Source: Acanthochlamys bracteata (Eukaryota; Streptophyta; Magnoliopsida; Pandanales; Velloziaceae). Taken from it: 64,000 nt of DNA. Location: the NCBI GenBank assembly GCA_019914995.1, contig CM034127.1, forward strand, positions 7,316,001 to 7,380,000, written 5' to 3'. Each line of letters starts with the position of its first letter. The first letter of the stretch is position 1. Positions 35,880-47,747 of this stretch are shown in pieces. Made by a program: the position numbers and the translations under genes. The notes below the pieces were generated by a model. The model searched no databases, was not told where the DNA came from, and saw nothing but the letters and a program-made list of their open reading frames with translations.

Positions 35880-37385
35880 TTTGGGTAAAGTTCTCACAAA
35901 TGGCCAGTTGTATTTGAAAGTCCAGATATTAAATTTAGATCATTAAGTTTTCAGAATCTTCTGAGCAAATACATATCCACAAATGAATTTAACATCCAGT
36001 CCAAATCCTAATCATGTGTGCAGTATATGGAATAAGTGAAATTAAGGCCTTTCTGATTTTTAAATCACATATGTAATATACGTACCGTTGGAAAGATAAG
36101 AAATAAATCTTTAAATCTAATTTCTTTTGTAGATTTTCGGAGCCAAACGGATTCCAAAAATGGTCAGACAATTTAGTAGAGAGAGTTTAGATTGGCCAGA
36201 ACTGCACTAAGCTATTTATGAAAACAAAAAAGCTTAGATTATATGCTCAATTTTTAGATTTTTTGAGGGGACAGCGGTAGAGGTGGGTCATCTAGAGTTA
36301 ATTTCTGTTGTTCTTATTGCTGGAACAAAGAGAAAAGCAGAGAAGCAAAATGCAAAGAAGAAAGACTGCAGTTCGCTCAACCACACTCTTTATTCAGAGT
36401 TCTTTTATTCTATTTCACATTTTTTTTTTATTTTGTTAGATTTGAAAACTATAAACTAAATCATTTTTTATTGGGCAATGATATAGCTTAAGTATGATGA
36501 TTTAATTCTTAATTCTATACTATTTGAACTTTTATAATTGCTTATTGAGTATTCATTAGCTATTTATGCTTTTGAATATCTTGCTAATATCCAATCGATT
36601 TGAAATTCATATTGAGATAGAGATGTATGGATTAGTGTATATAATTAATGTCATGAATTACATGAGAGATGAAGATATACGTTATGGTTCATGCAGTTAA
36701 TCTAAAATATTACAGAATTTAAATAGTTTTCTTGTATGTTTATTTATATTGACATATAGTAAGTTATTGTATGGAAGTATTTTTTATATAGCTTGAGAAA
36801 GAATACGAAAGAAAAATGGAAGTATTTTTTATATAGTAAGTTATTGTATGTTTTCTTGGTTCTAAGTTTACAAACTTATAATTTTATCACTAGAAAAATT
36901 AGAAGCTTTCTTTGGAGGAGATTTTTTCATTTAAACACTTTTTAGTTTTCTCACTTGATGTAAAATAACATATTACAATCATTCTTATATAGGCATTACA
37001 ACCAAGCATTATATTAACTAAGATATTAAAATATAATAAAATTTATAATCATTACTAATCTTTTAACTCACTCACTAATTCTCCTAAGTAATTTATATGC
37101 CCATTACGATTTTTACTTACCCACTTTCTTTATTCAATGTTTTGAGAAATTCCCAAATAAATGCATGAGTTTTGATTTGATATTCCAGCAATCCATGTCT
37201 TTCGTTTTTTAAGTGCTTGTTTTGATTAATTTAAACTATTTAGAACCATGCCAAACAATGAGTTATTCGACTACGAGATTTAGATCATTGTTCTCAAGCA
37301 ATCGCCAGTCCGACTATAGTGAGGCACAACACTTCATAACGAGCATGTAAGTCTTAGCTTGAAACTAGGTTGAGTTAATATTCTT
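35880..37385. other. AT-rich intergenic DNA downstream of the MATE locus
   Basis: No gene is seen. A local duplication of 'atggaagtattttttatata' and 'gtaagttattgtatg' occurs within 36755-36850. Confidence 0.4.
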
Positions 37386-37387
37386 CA

Positions 37388-40300
37388 TCAACAAACACCA
37401 GCAAAGGTCCGTAGAGTCATGTAGATTGTCAAGGCAATCCATATGCCGATAAATCCATGACTTGATGAAAGGCAAACCAACGCGATCACACTGAACACAG
37501 CTACCAGAACCTGAATACAGAAGATAATCAATAATATGGTTGAAGATCATTCAAGGTTTTCTGTAATCTTTTTAATTATGATGGCGCTGAATTACCATTG
37601 AATAACCAGCGTAGGTATAGTCAGATGCTCCGTAATTGATACCATCAAACACAAATGCTAAAGAATTGATTGGTTGTGTAGCAGCTACAAACTGAAACAA
37701 ATTTTTTTGCCTGTCATATAACTTGAAAGAAACATATTATGAAGAAAACAAATCATGAAAGAAATGTACAGAGAGAAGTATATGTACCGGCAAGGCTTTA
37801 TGAATTAGTTTAACAACATTAATGTCCTTAGTAAATATTCCAGAACCGAAGTCCATTCCAATTCCAAGCAAGAAAGCCAGCGCCAGACCAAGAACAATAC
37901 TTAACTGCAGGAGTACCAACCAGTTGAGATGTTATTTTGCCTAAAATTTTAGTTGAAAAACTTAAGTAAAATACTTGCAGCACACGCGACGTTGCAGTTA
38001 CAACCTTCTGATAGTCTTTCTTAGCAAATGAACTTAGCAAGTATTGCCTGCATCAAGCAGAGATAGCCTTACTACTATTAGCAAATGTAATAGTGATAGG
38101 TTCCCCGAACTTATAGTCAGGGATAATACTCTTCTTTAGTGATCAAAAGTTTTTGTTGTTTTGTTAAACTCACCTGTCCAGCAACTGCTAAACCATCTGC
38201 TAAGAGAGAAGTTGACATCCAGACCTGCAGGGATATTTGAAATGCAGCCATTGGAGTTGATCCATGGCGAGCAGCCAATGATGCTGCTAGTGTTACACAA
38301 AACGTTGCTGCTGTCACTCTTCCCAGCAGCATAAATCCTGATTTTCAAGAAAAAGACAAATGGGGTGGGAGTTGTAGGGGCTTTAGCAATCCTGATTTCT
38401 CTTGATTTATGAAGATTGTAATGTCAAGGTGCAAGTTCTACCACATTTGAGAAATTGGCTAAACTTTAGAGCTTTGATGCTTGGGGAATGACATCAACTA
38501 GCTTTACTAATCTGCATAGCAGTATAAGTGTGATGAGGTACCTGCAAGGGAGCATGAACATGACAAGTTATTTTGCGTACTCAACAAGAAGAAAAGTTCT
38601 AAAGATTCTGGCTATGTTTCAAGAAACATACTGTGATATGACATGCGCGATTGCTGCACCACTGATTCCCATACGGAAAAGGAAAATGAAAATTGGATCC
38701 AAAATAATGTTGGCGACATCTCCTGTCACTGCATTATCAGACGAACGAAAAAAATCAAAGCAGTGAAGCATGTTAACAACATACATATATAACGATCAAG
38801 TCCTATAACCCTTATAATTAATTGATCGATCATTTACCTGTAGCATATAGAGGAGTTTTGGTGTCCTTGAATCCTCGAAAAACCCCTTGCATAGCCAACG
38901 ATAACAGAACAGCAGGAGCACCAAGTGACCTTAGAGTCAGATATCTGCATGCTGGAGCAAGCATCGGGGATCCCTACACAAAAACACAAAGAAAAGAACT
39001 ACTCATTAATAAAACTGAAATTTTCGGGGGTAGCAAGGAAAACGTATTTATATAAATGAAGCACAAAGGCGAACTTTGCAAAGAATTTTACTCACAGATT
39101 TTACACCCATAATTCTCAATGCAAATTTTGCAGCGAATATGAGGAAGATAGCTAGGACAATGCCAAGAACACCTCCAACAACCAATGCTGATGACACTGA
39201 TGAAACATATCTCCTCTCCCTATTTCCACATTTAGGCATGTCTACCCGTCCTCTCTTGAGAATGAATTCCCACATTTTCTGTCACTTGACCCTGAAATTG
39301 CTTGAGATGTTAAAAAAATTCATCAATATGAAATATTTATTTTTACATGTTACCCAGAAATACCACCAGAAAGAGCTAGCTTTTGCTCTGTGTTTTCTTC
39401 AGGGCAGCCCTTCTCCAAATCTTTGTTTTCTTCTTCATCTGGTGAGACTTTGTCATTTAGCACAAGAGCGTGAGGGTTTTCAATGTTTGTACATTCCTGT
39501 TTAGCGATCTTGCTGCAGATTGCATCTTCCTCTGCTACGAAAGATGTCGTGACACTAACAAGAGGGTAGATGGCAACCTTTGACACTTGATTGAATATGG
39601 CTATAGCTACTCCAACAGCTGCAATCTCCACTGAACCTGCAAAAAATACATTTGAATTCCCAATTTGCTCATAAGGATATAAAAAACACTGTACGGATCA
39701 TTCGGCACAAACGAATCTACCTTTGGGTGTGTTTAGGATGCCTATTCCAATACTAATATAGAGTAGTTGCAAAAAAGAAAAAGAGTATACAATGGGTTTG
39801 TTTGAAATGATCGTCTCTGTCAACAAGTGATCTAAAAAATGTATGTCATCCTAGCTACAATCTCGTGCATGAAGGAATTAATTTCAATTCAGTAGTTGAT
39901 AGAGGAACATTAGTTGTTCATTTGTTCTTTCTGAACCTTGAGATTAATATTGTAGGACTACGCTTACAGAAAAAGTAGTACGTAACTCAACCAGGATTTG
40001 AAGTTTACAAAACTGGATGGTTATTACTAACAAGTGAGAAGAAAAACTAGTGCTACTTTATGTCACACACATTTCACAAATATATCATCATAAACTTTTG
40101 AAATGTTACAAAACGAAAAGAGTCATCTCAGAAGAGATATGGTCTGAATGAATTAATCCCTTGCGTAGCGTTATGCAAACAAATTGCCAGGTTTTGAGAA
40201 TTGTTATACGAGAATTGGATATTTCTGAAAGTATACTAAATAGGATGGTGCGATCAGATGGCCATCTGCTAGTACAATAAAGATGTTGGAAGAAAAAAAT

Positions 40301-40992
40301 GCAACAGGTAAAAACCTAGTCTTCCAATGAAAGCTGTATCGACCAAAGAAGCAAGTGGATCAGCTGCAAGAGCCAACGCAGCCGGAATTGAAATTCCTGC
40401 AATCTCTCGACCAAGTTCATCCAATTTCAGAATTTTCCTGTGATACAAGAAAGCGTTGTTACCTTCACTAAAAACGGAAAGATCCTAACGAGCAACGTAA
40501 AACATGAAGCTGTTAATTCGTATCAAACTAACACTTTCACAGCCGCTGAAACAAGAATCCATGTTATCCAAGAGCAAGTTAAGAAATGCAAAGAGAAAAA
40601 AATATCAAAACCAATAAGAACGAAATAACTCCAGTTTATCTTTACCTTAAATCCGTGAAGAAAATGTGAAGACCAGTACTCCTCTTTTTACACGATGATG
40701 ATGACGTAGACACAGACAAGCCATCATCATTCTGAGCAGCGTCTTCTCCAGTTTTATCCATACCATTATAATTACGAGTTTCATCGGACATGTTACTCTG
40801 TTGTTCTGCATTACCTTCACCTTCGGATGTATTCTTTGTTGGACTAGGTGCTGCATCCGCCAACCCCATCTGCGGCTGCTGACACTCGATATCCACTGGT
40901 CCATTCTCGGGTGATGCTAATTCCATCTCCTTATTGCTGTCTGTATTACCTGTGTTGGCCTTGCTGCTACTGCTCGTCTTTGCACCACTCAC
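37388..40992 (-). pseudogene. MATE-family citrate exporter (FRD3/FRDL/DTX42-43 type), frame-broken
   Basis: Twelve exons with GT-AG borders follow the FRD3-clade gene plan: 40992-40646, 40437-40316, 39636-39354, 39252(or 39291)-39096, 38973-38838, 38722-38632, 38541-38442, 38337-38174, 38047-37975, 37904-37788, 37691-37596, 37510-37388. Conserved stretches include VEIAAVGVAIAIFNQVSK, VTTSFVAEED, LGAPAVLLSLAMQGVFRGFK, STSLLADGLAVAGQ and ATQPINSLAFVFDG. Such proteins export citrate for iron translocation or aluminium tolerance. The N-terminus is an unusual Ser/Asn/acidic extension of about 115 residues. Three problems argue for a pseudogene. Exon 7 is one base short, giving a stop after 'PQASKL'. 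Exon 9 has one extra base before 'SSFAKKDY'. The C-terminus stops at 'FAGVC', before the usual 'GTGPW' tail. Exon 4 also needs a non-classical acceptor to avoid a TGA. Assembly error at the single-base sites is the alternative. Confidence 0.8.
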
Positions 40993-43686
40993 TAGCCAAT
41001 TGCCTAATGCCTAGCTATGTATACGACCACAATGTGCCTTTCGAATGCTGACTGTAATCAATGCCTGGCAGCCTCGGAAGTTGTACAATAAACTGAATAG
41101 GTACAATAAACTCCGGCGGGTCCTGCATAGAGGCGGAAGAAAAAGTACAATGTATATATTAATCTTAGCAGAGATCTAGACACCAAGAAATTTGGGTGAG
41201 AATGGAAGTAAACTGAAAAGGAACAAAATTGGTTATTATGACAACTTTTAAAGCTTGAAAAGCTAAGGAATATCGGAACTGGCGGAGCTTGAATGCAAAT
41301 GAAATCAAAAGAAACATGTAACAACTATGGCTTTGAGATTTGAATATTAACGAGAAGGTGGCCGTACCTAAAACAGTTGACAGGACTCCTTTAGCCTTTT
41401 CGGAGTATTAGGAATTCAAACACTAGTACTGAAATAATAATGGTAAGTGTTTGGAAGGAGCAAATTATTCTTCTTATATATATAGATGAAAAATTGAAAT
41501 CATTATACCATTTGATGGATACTCGTGATTAATAAGGAAGTTAAGGCCTCCCTTTTTTCAAGTCACGCCACATATTAACAAGATGGAATGCACATAGCCA
41601 TGCAGCACCAGTTGACACTTTCACTCACTTTTCTTTTATGAAGTCTCTAATTTCCGCCAGCAAACACTTCCATTCTGCTTTTCTTTTTGAGTTTATAATT
41701 TATACTAAGCAACACATAGCAGGTTTGTCATCTAACTCCTTTTAACTTTAGCTTTTAGGAATCTAGAAGTGCATGTACATTACAATTTTTTTGGAAAACT
41801 TTTAGTATTTCTTTTTCCTGCAAACACTGAAAACTAGAATATTATTTAGAGAAAAGATGTATTTACATCAATGAATTAATGCTAAATCACTTTTTAAATC
41901 TAATCACTTCGGACGAATCTCTAGTTGCAAAATGCGTAGACTTCATTGTTTCATAAAGAGAATTTTCCAGAGAATATTGGGTAGCTAGGCATGCAACTGG
42001 ATATATGGACTACTTGCATGTTAGAATCCTCTAGTACTCAGGAAGAACAAACAATAGACAAAAAGTATATTTAAAAAAAACAGCGTTAGGAATTTGCGAA
42101 ATTCGGGGTGTTCAAAGTTATTCTCAAATGAAACGTTATCTTCTAAACGTAGTAACGATAAAATAAAATTGCTGATACTTAATTAATGCTAGAGGCTGTA
42201 GGATTCTCTTAAGGCATGATAGATTACTCCATCCTTAATAAACATAGACCTTATGTCATAGAGTTAACTTACAGGAAACATGTCGTCATACATATATTTA
42301 GCATATATGTGAAAACGTCATCACGAAATTGACTATTGACACCGAGAAATTATTAGGTGTTCCGAGACAGCACTAATTAGACATGCACTAATTAGATTTC
42401 AGAAGTACCTAATAGTTTCACACTAGACCAACATTGTAGTTGTTTTTTGATAATTTCTGGTGAATAACTTATCAAATTATTATTGTCAAATGTATATATT
42501 CATATACAATAAGTAGTCGTTGTCTCAAAATGTTTAAGCTACTTTAACTGTCTCAATTTTCGTTTTGCTCATTAACTATTTTATCGAGTTCATTGACTTC
42601 TTTAGTAAGTACAGTTTGAGCCAACAAGTTTCTGTACTATTACTACACTAAAATATATTGAGCTTGAATAGGGTATTTGTTGTTCTTGTATTACTTCATC
42701 ATGATATGGCACATTAAGAGTGTGTTTCCTCACATTTTCATTACAACCAGGCAAGTAAAATAACAGTTTTCCTTCCATTCGATTTGGAAGTTGCACCTGC
42801 CTGTTATTTATGTAGGTGAGTAGATCTTCCCTACCTGACGATGTATCCTACTGGATCTGACACATGCTAGAGGACCAATGACAATTAGACACACACGAAA
42901 TAAAAATACAAATATTAATTGAAGTAAAAGCGAATACCATAGAACCGGTCCTTTGATATCGACCCACCGTGAAATCTGATTCGATCTATCTGATAAGAAC
43001 TATTTGATAATATGCACGTTTCATTGCCAACAAGTAGGCTTATGAATCAAAATACTTAAAAGAAGCATCATCTCATTCTAGCTTGTTAAATGGGCCTGGG
43101 TAGAATACCATTCGAAAGTTAGCTCAAAAAAGAAATCTGCTAGACCATATATAAACATCATAAAATCTTGACAATCTTACGATGTGAATTAAATAAGAAT
43201 TCTAACATGCTCTCTCACACATAACATGCAGTACTAGATTTAAACCAACATGTTTAATAGGGTTAGAACTCGCTTTCAAAAATTAGTTTTACAAATAATG
43301 GTGCCCAAATCACATATAAAAATAACAGACCTACAAATGTAAACACTAGATGTTCCTGTTCAAGATTTTCTAATATGCCTTAATCTCCATTTCGCTTCAT
43401 TCTCTTTCGCTCAATTAGCTAGTGTGTCTCATGCAACTTGATTTTCATGAATTGGTTATATACGCTTGAAAGCATCCACTATTTATTGCATGTTCCATTC
43501 GAACCACTTTCAGTGGTCCGTTTTACATATTTGAACTATATACAACTGATCTGAAGATGAGGACAAACGAGACATAGGAAGACGTAGGTATAATAGTGCT
43601 GGCCATATATATAATAAGCTTCAAGTAGCTAGCTATAAGGACTATTTAGGTACTACTTACCATATGTATCAAGTAATACATGTAAG

Positions 43687-43733
<47 letters not shown>

Positions 43734-43780
43734 CATAGGATAAAAATATATACCATTTTTAGAGACACATGATATATATG
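40993..43780. other. Upstream region of the MATE locus
   Basis: Read on the minus strand, a TATATATAAG motif at about 41475-41486 could be a core promoter, which would leave a leader of over 400 nt. No gene is found in the rest. A long (AT)n microsatellite lies at 43690-43731. Confidence 0.35.
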
Positions 43781-43782
43781 CC

Positions 43783-44104
43783 GATCAAAAGTGGCCGGCG
43801 AGATATTCAAATTCAATCTCTACCGTTGAATATGAAGAACTATGAATTGATATATGTTAATAAAATTTCAACTCAATCGAAATACGAACTAACCTCTATT
43901 AGAACTATCGATCAAATTGACACAAAAATAAAATATATATCTTTTGTCAAATTTAACTTTTTATGTTATTTTGATCAAGAGTTTCGATAGAAGTTGGTTC
44001 GTATTCCGATTGAGCTAAAATTTTATCAACATGTTCTAAACGCATAATTATTTATATCAAAGGTGGAGATTGTATTTGAAAATTTCGTCGGCCACTTTTG
44101 ATCG
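43783..44104. mobile_element. Foldback MITE C
   Basis: The termini CGATCAAAAGTGGCCG and CGGCCACTTTTGATCG are perfect 16-bp inverted repeats. Inside, 'caatctctaccgttgaatat' (left) and 'atcaaaggtggagattg' (right) continue the pairing. Flanks ATATATGC and ATATGTGC match at 7 of 8 bases, a plausible decayed target duplication. It is related in core sequence to the MITEs at 13.3-14.3 kb and 45.3 kb. Confidence 0.8.
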
Positions 44105-45285
44105 ATATGTGCAGTATGTGTTTGAAAGATGTACGGCATCAAAGTCTACAGCAATAAGAAGACTAGTGTTGTTTTTGTTTGAAAACCTTTTAGTTTTTAG
44201 TCCCCAACAATTGATGGAATATTTGCTTGATGTTAATTCTACAAGTAGTAACTGTCGAAGGCGAGAAAACACCTTTACTAGCTAGAAGCAAATGATAGGC
44301 AGCTTTTTTTAAAAACTTGTAAGGAATTCAAGTAGACACTAATTTCTTATTGCTAGTCGAAGCTTAGAAAAGGGCTGAGCATGTTTACTCAGCATATATG
44401 CTTGAAAGCATAGGAGGCAAAACCTAATCTGTTGATTTGTCTATCACTTACTGAATCAGCAGCAGGGTGATTATAAATTATTTAATCGGCAGGTTCAACC
44501 GTGTTCATCTGAGTGTAATGCATATAACGGACTTTTTATAGAAACCAGAACGGAGGATTTAGTTCTCTTTCGGATTAAATCGGTCAGGAGATGAGACTAA
44601 TGGCACCATAATAAAGGGAATGGAATTTATTTATGATCAAACTAGCCTATCCAATAAGGACATATTAGATGTTTACCGTCAATCCAGCGTATTTAAAAGT
44701 TTCAATTTGATATACTAGATAGACCTCCATGTAGTAGCTAAAGGTTTATCGGGTTAATGGTTTGTTCGGATTGATTTACGTCTTCGTTTTCGCGAGACAT
44801 ACAATGCTGCTTCGCCCAATTGCGAATGTCTATAGCATCCTTCACTTGTTGGCTTTTTCGGGACTGTTTGGTTCAGCTTTTCTTCAACAAAATTTTTCAA
44901 TTCTCCATTTCACGTTTTTCAATACATATTTTATAAGTATATAAAAAATTTATTAAAAATTTAGAAAGTGTAGAAAAATTTTACGAAGTGAAATCTTTTT
45001 ATTGCATATTTTTATTATTTTTTTTGAAATAAAAAAAATAGAGCTCGTTTTTCAAAATGGACAAAAATATCCTTCATTTCACAAAAGCTCCATTTCATCG
45101 CTCTGGGAACCACACTTACTTTTATTACTTTTGGACTTTACACTACTCACGTCAAGATTTTTAATCACTTATTTCAAACCCGTTTAAGGTACTTGTGGTT
45201 GCTGTCTACAACATTCTTACATCGTAATGGACATATCAATTAACTATATATATAAGACCAAGGACATATTCTCATTTTAGGAACA
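44105..45285. other. Intergenic DNA, no supported gene
   Basis: Only short open frames are present (for example 44762-44944 and 45002-45187, plus strand), in T-rich sequence with no recognisable domain. Confidence 0.4.
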
Positions 45286-45289
45286 TATT

Positions 45290-45610
45290 GGTATATTAGT
45301 CTATATAGGGTCCATAGAAAATTAAACTTAATCTCTATTATCAGATATAGAAAATTATGAGTTAAAATAATATTGATAAAATATCAGCTTAATCAGACTA
45401 AATATCGGCCTCTATTCAACTTTTTTATTATTATTATATATATATAGCAATGTATTCATATTATTTGATCAAAATGTTTGATAGAAATCAATTCATAATC
45501 CAATTGTAATGAAATTAATTTGTTAACGTTTTCAAATCATAATTTTTTCTATTCAATATTCGAGATCAAATTTGGAGCCGTATATGAGGATGGCCCTTAT
45601 CCCCGTTTTA
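45290..45610. mobile_element. Foldback MITE D (diverged)
   Basis: The left arm 'aacttaatctctattatcagatat ... aattatgag' pairs with the right arm 'cataattttttctattcaatat ... gatcaaatt'. A central AT run separates the arms. It is the most diverged of the four relatives, and its borders are approximate. Confidence 0.5.
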
Positions 45611-45614
45611 TATA

Positions 45615-47745
45615 TATAGGTTGGTTGATAATCTCCATGTTTAATTTTCTTTTTGTTCCGGAGGAGTTCAGCTAGGTAGTTGTCTTATCTGATGCGTATT
45701 TATGGTTGATATGCATATGACTCAAAAACTTAAAATGACAAGTATGTGCACTCGGACAGCTACAATATGAGTAAGAGTTGTCAAAATAACATTTTTTTCT
45801 CCCGGACGTATTAATTTCATTAGCTTCTCCGTGTGGGACAAGGAAAGATCAGAGATGGTCATTGCAGACTAAAAGACATGTATAGACGACTTTGGCTGCG
45901 TGCACGCATGTAACGTATTGAACGGTTTATGGCAGCTCTTTCGTGTAAACAAGTAAAGAAACTCTCCGCATTTTCAGTTTTCCGTTAAGGAGCTATGATT
46001 ATAAACATTGTCTTTTGGTGGATTTCCTCGTCGGATACCCAATAACTCTAAATAATCAGTTTTCTTGACTGACACAAGCAAAATGGATCCGATTATGATC
46101 ATAATCAGATTATCATGATTATTAATTTGATCAGCATTTTCTAATGTTTGATATATAAAGATATCACAGATAATAGACTCTCGAGCTTCACCGCCGCTAG
46201 GTATTTGATTGAATATATTGCATCACTCTCTTGTTTAGTGGTTGAAACAAGCTGCTCGGCACTACTAACATGATTATATATATCTATATATAAATAAATA
46301 TATATATATATATACTTTGTAAAGGAGTGTGAGGTTATACTTTTGTTTGCTTTAAACTTCCAACATGTATATATTCTATGCAGGGAATCGAAGGTTTATG
46401 TGAGGGCCAGGAAAATTATTTTTAAGCTATTGCTGTGAAAGCTTATCTATTAAACTCATGAACTAAATAAAATCACCGGAAAGAATAGAACATAAAAGTA
46501 AAGAACACTATAGCCTGTGAACTACATGCTTGATTATAGTGCGCGGCGCATCAACGTTTATGAGTAATGACTTTGATTGTAATTTGATGATACAAATATA
46601 AATATTTGGGCAGTGGGTAACCCGCGTCACTTCGGATATTGTCATCTAGCCTTCTCCGTGTTTTATTTTGGTTGCACAAGTTAGTCCTCAACTAATATTA
46701 TAGTATAGGTGGAATTAGATCTTGGCACTCCTTTCTTGAAACTCTAATTAATGGAATTAGATCTTTAATTACTTTTATCGCCATATTTGTCAAGATGTAG
46801 TCCTAGATAGTCATCAAGAAGCATCAATAACACAAAAAGTACATGCTACAATAATTGGCAAAGCTTCAATGGACTTCAAAACTTCAGGACACAGACATAC
46901 GAAATGCATGAATAATTAATTCATCGTATTTGCAGTGATGATGGCGATATGATTTATATGCAGGGATGATGAAAAAGTGTGTCCACGCTTAAGCAATATG
47001 CAAGGAGAATCATAGTCATATATATATATCAACAAGCATTAGCAAAAGAGCATACCTGTAGGGGAGAGTATCGGTAGGTTCAATTACAGTACTCTTTGTT
47101 TCCTTTTTGAAATGTAGCAGCAGCTAGCACTCGCCAAGTAGCTAGCTAAAATGCATGCTACCATCTCTTTCCTGTCCTCCTTTTATAAGCTGGAGAGCTG
47201 GGGTTTTCCATCTTTGGCTTTTTTGCCCTTTCTGGCTTATGATTACCGGTACATGTTTGGTCCATGTAGGATTTCCACGACATTTGCTGATGTGTCTACT
47301 TCTTGTTGGTGAGAAGTTAACAAATGGTTCTCGCCCTGCTTCTATAAACCAATTGCTTACGTTCATGTGTGAACGAGCTATAATGCCGCACATGTAAACG
47401 TTTCATTGAGCAGCTTTCATTATACATAATTAGAAGACAGCTTTGTATCTTTAAACCTCATATAATTTCTTTTTGTGGTAAAACTTGGATCAAGCTCTTA
47501 GGGAAGGTGCATCTCATCGAGATTGTTCTAGAAACACCAAGAGGCATATTCTAATAGTTAGTGGACATGATGGAACAGGAATTTATGCTTGAAAACATTT
47601 TCTGTAGTAAATTGGCACTGCCATAATATGAACCCCCTGCTATTTCTTATGCTTGAGGAAACTGATTCTTGGGTGTCTATGCATGCATAACATCATAAAT
47701 GAGGCTGAGCAAGGAAGTGTGCCCAAAAGAACAAAGATAGGAGCT
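45615..47745. other. Intergenic DNA, no supported gene
   Basis: I see no gene. Simple AT repeats lie at 46268-46312. Open frames at 47142-47397 on both strands overlap each other and have no domain or splice context. Confidence 0.4.
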
Positions 47746-47747
47746 AG

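Noticed and set aside
47142-47397. Overlapping open frames on both strands
   Set aside because: Both strands are open over the same bases and neither shows a motif; this is a composition effect.
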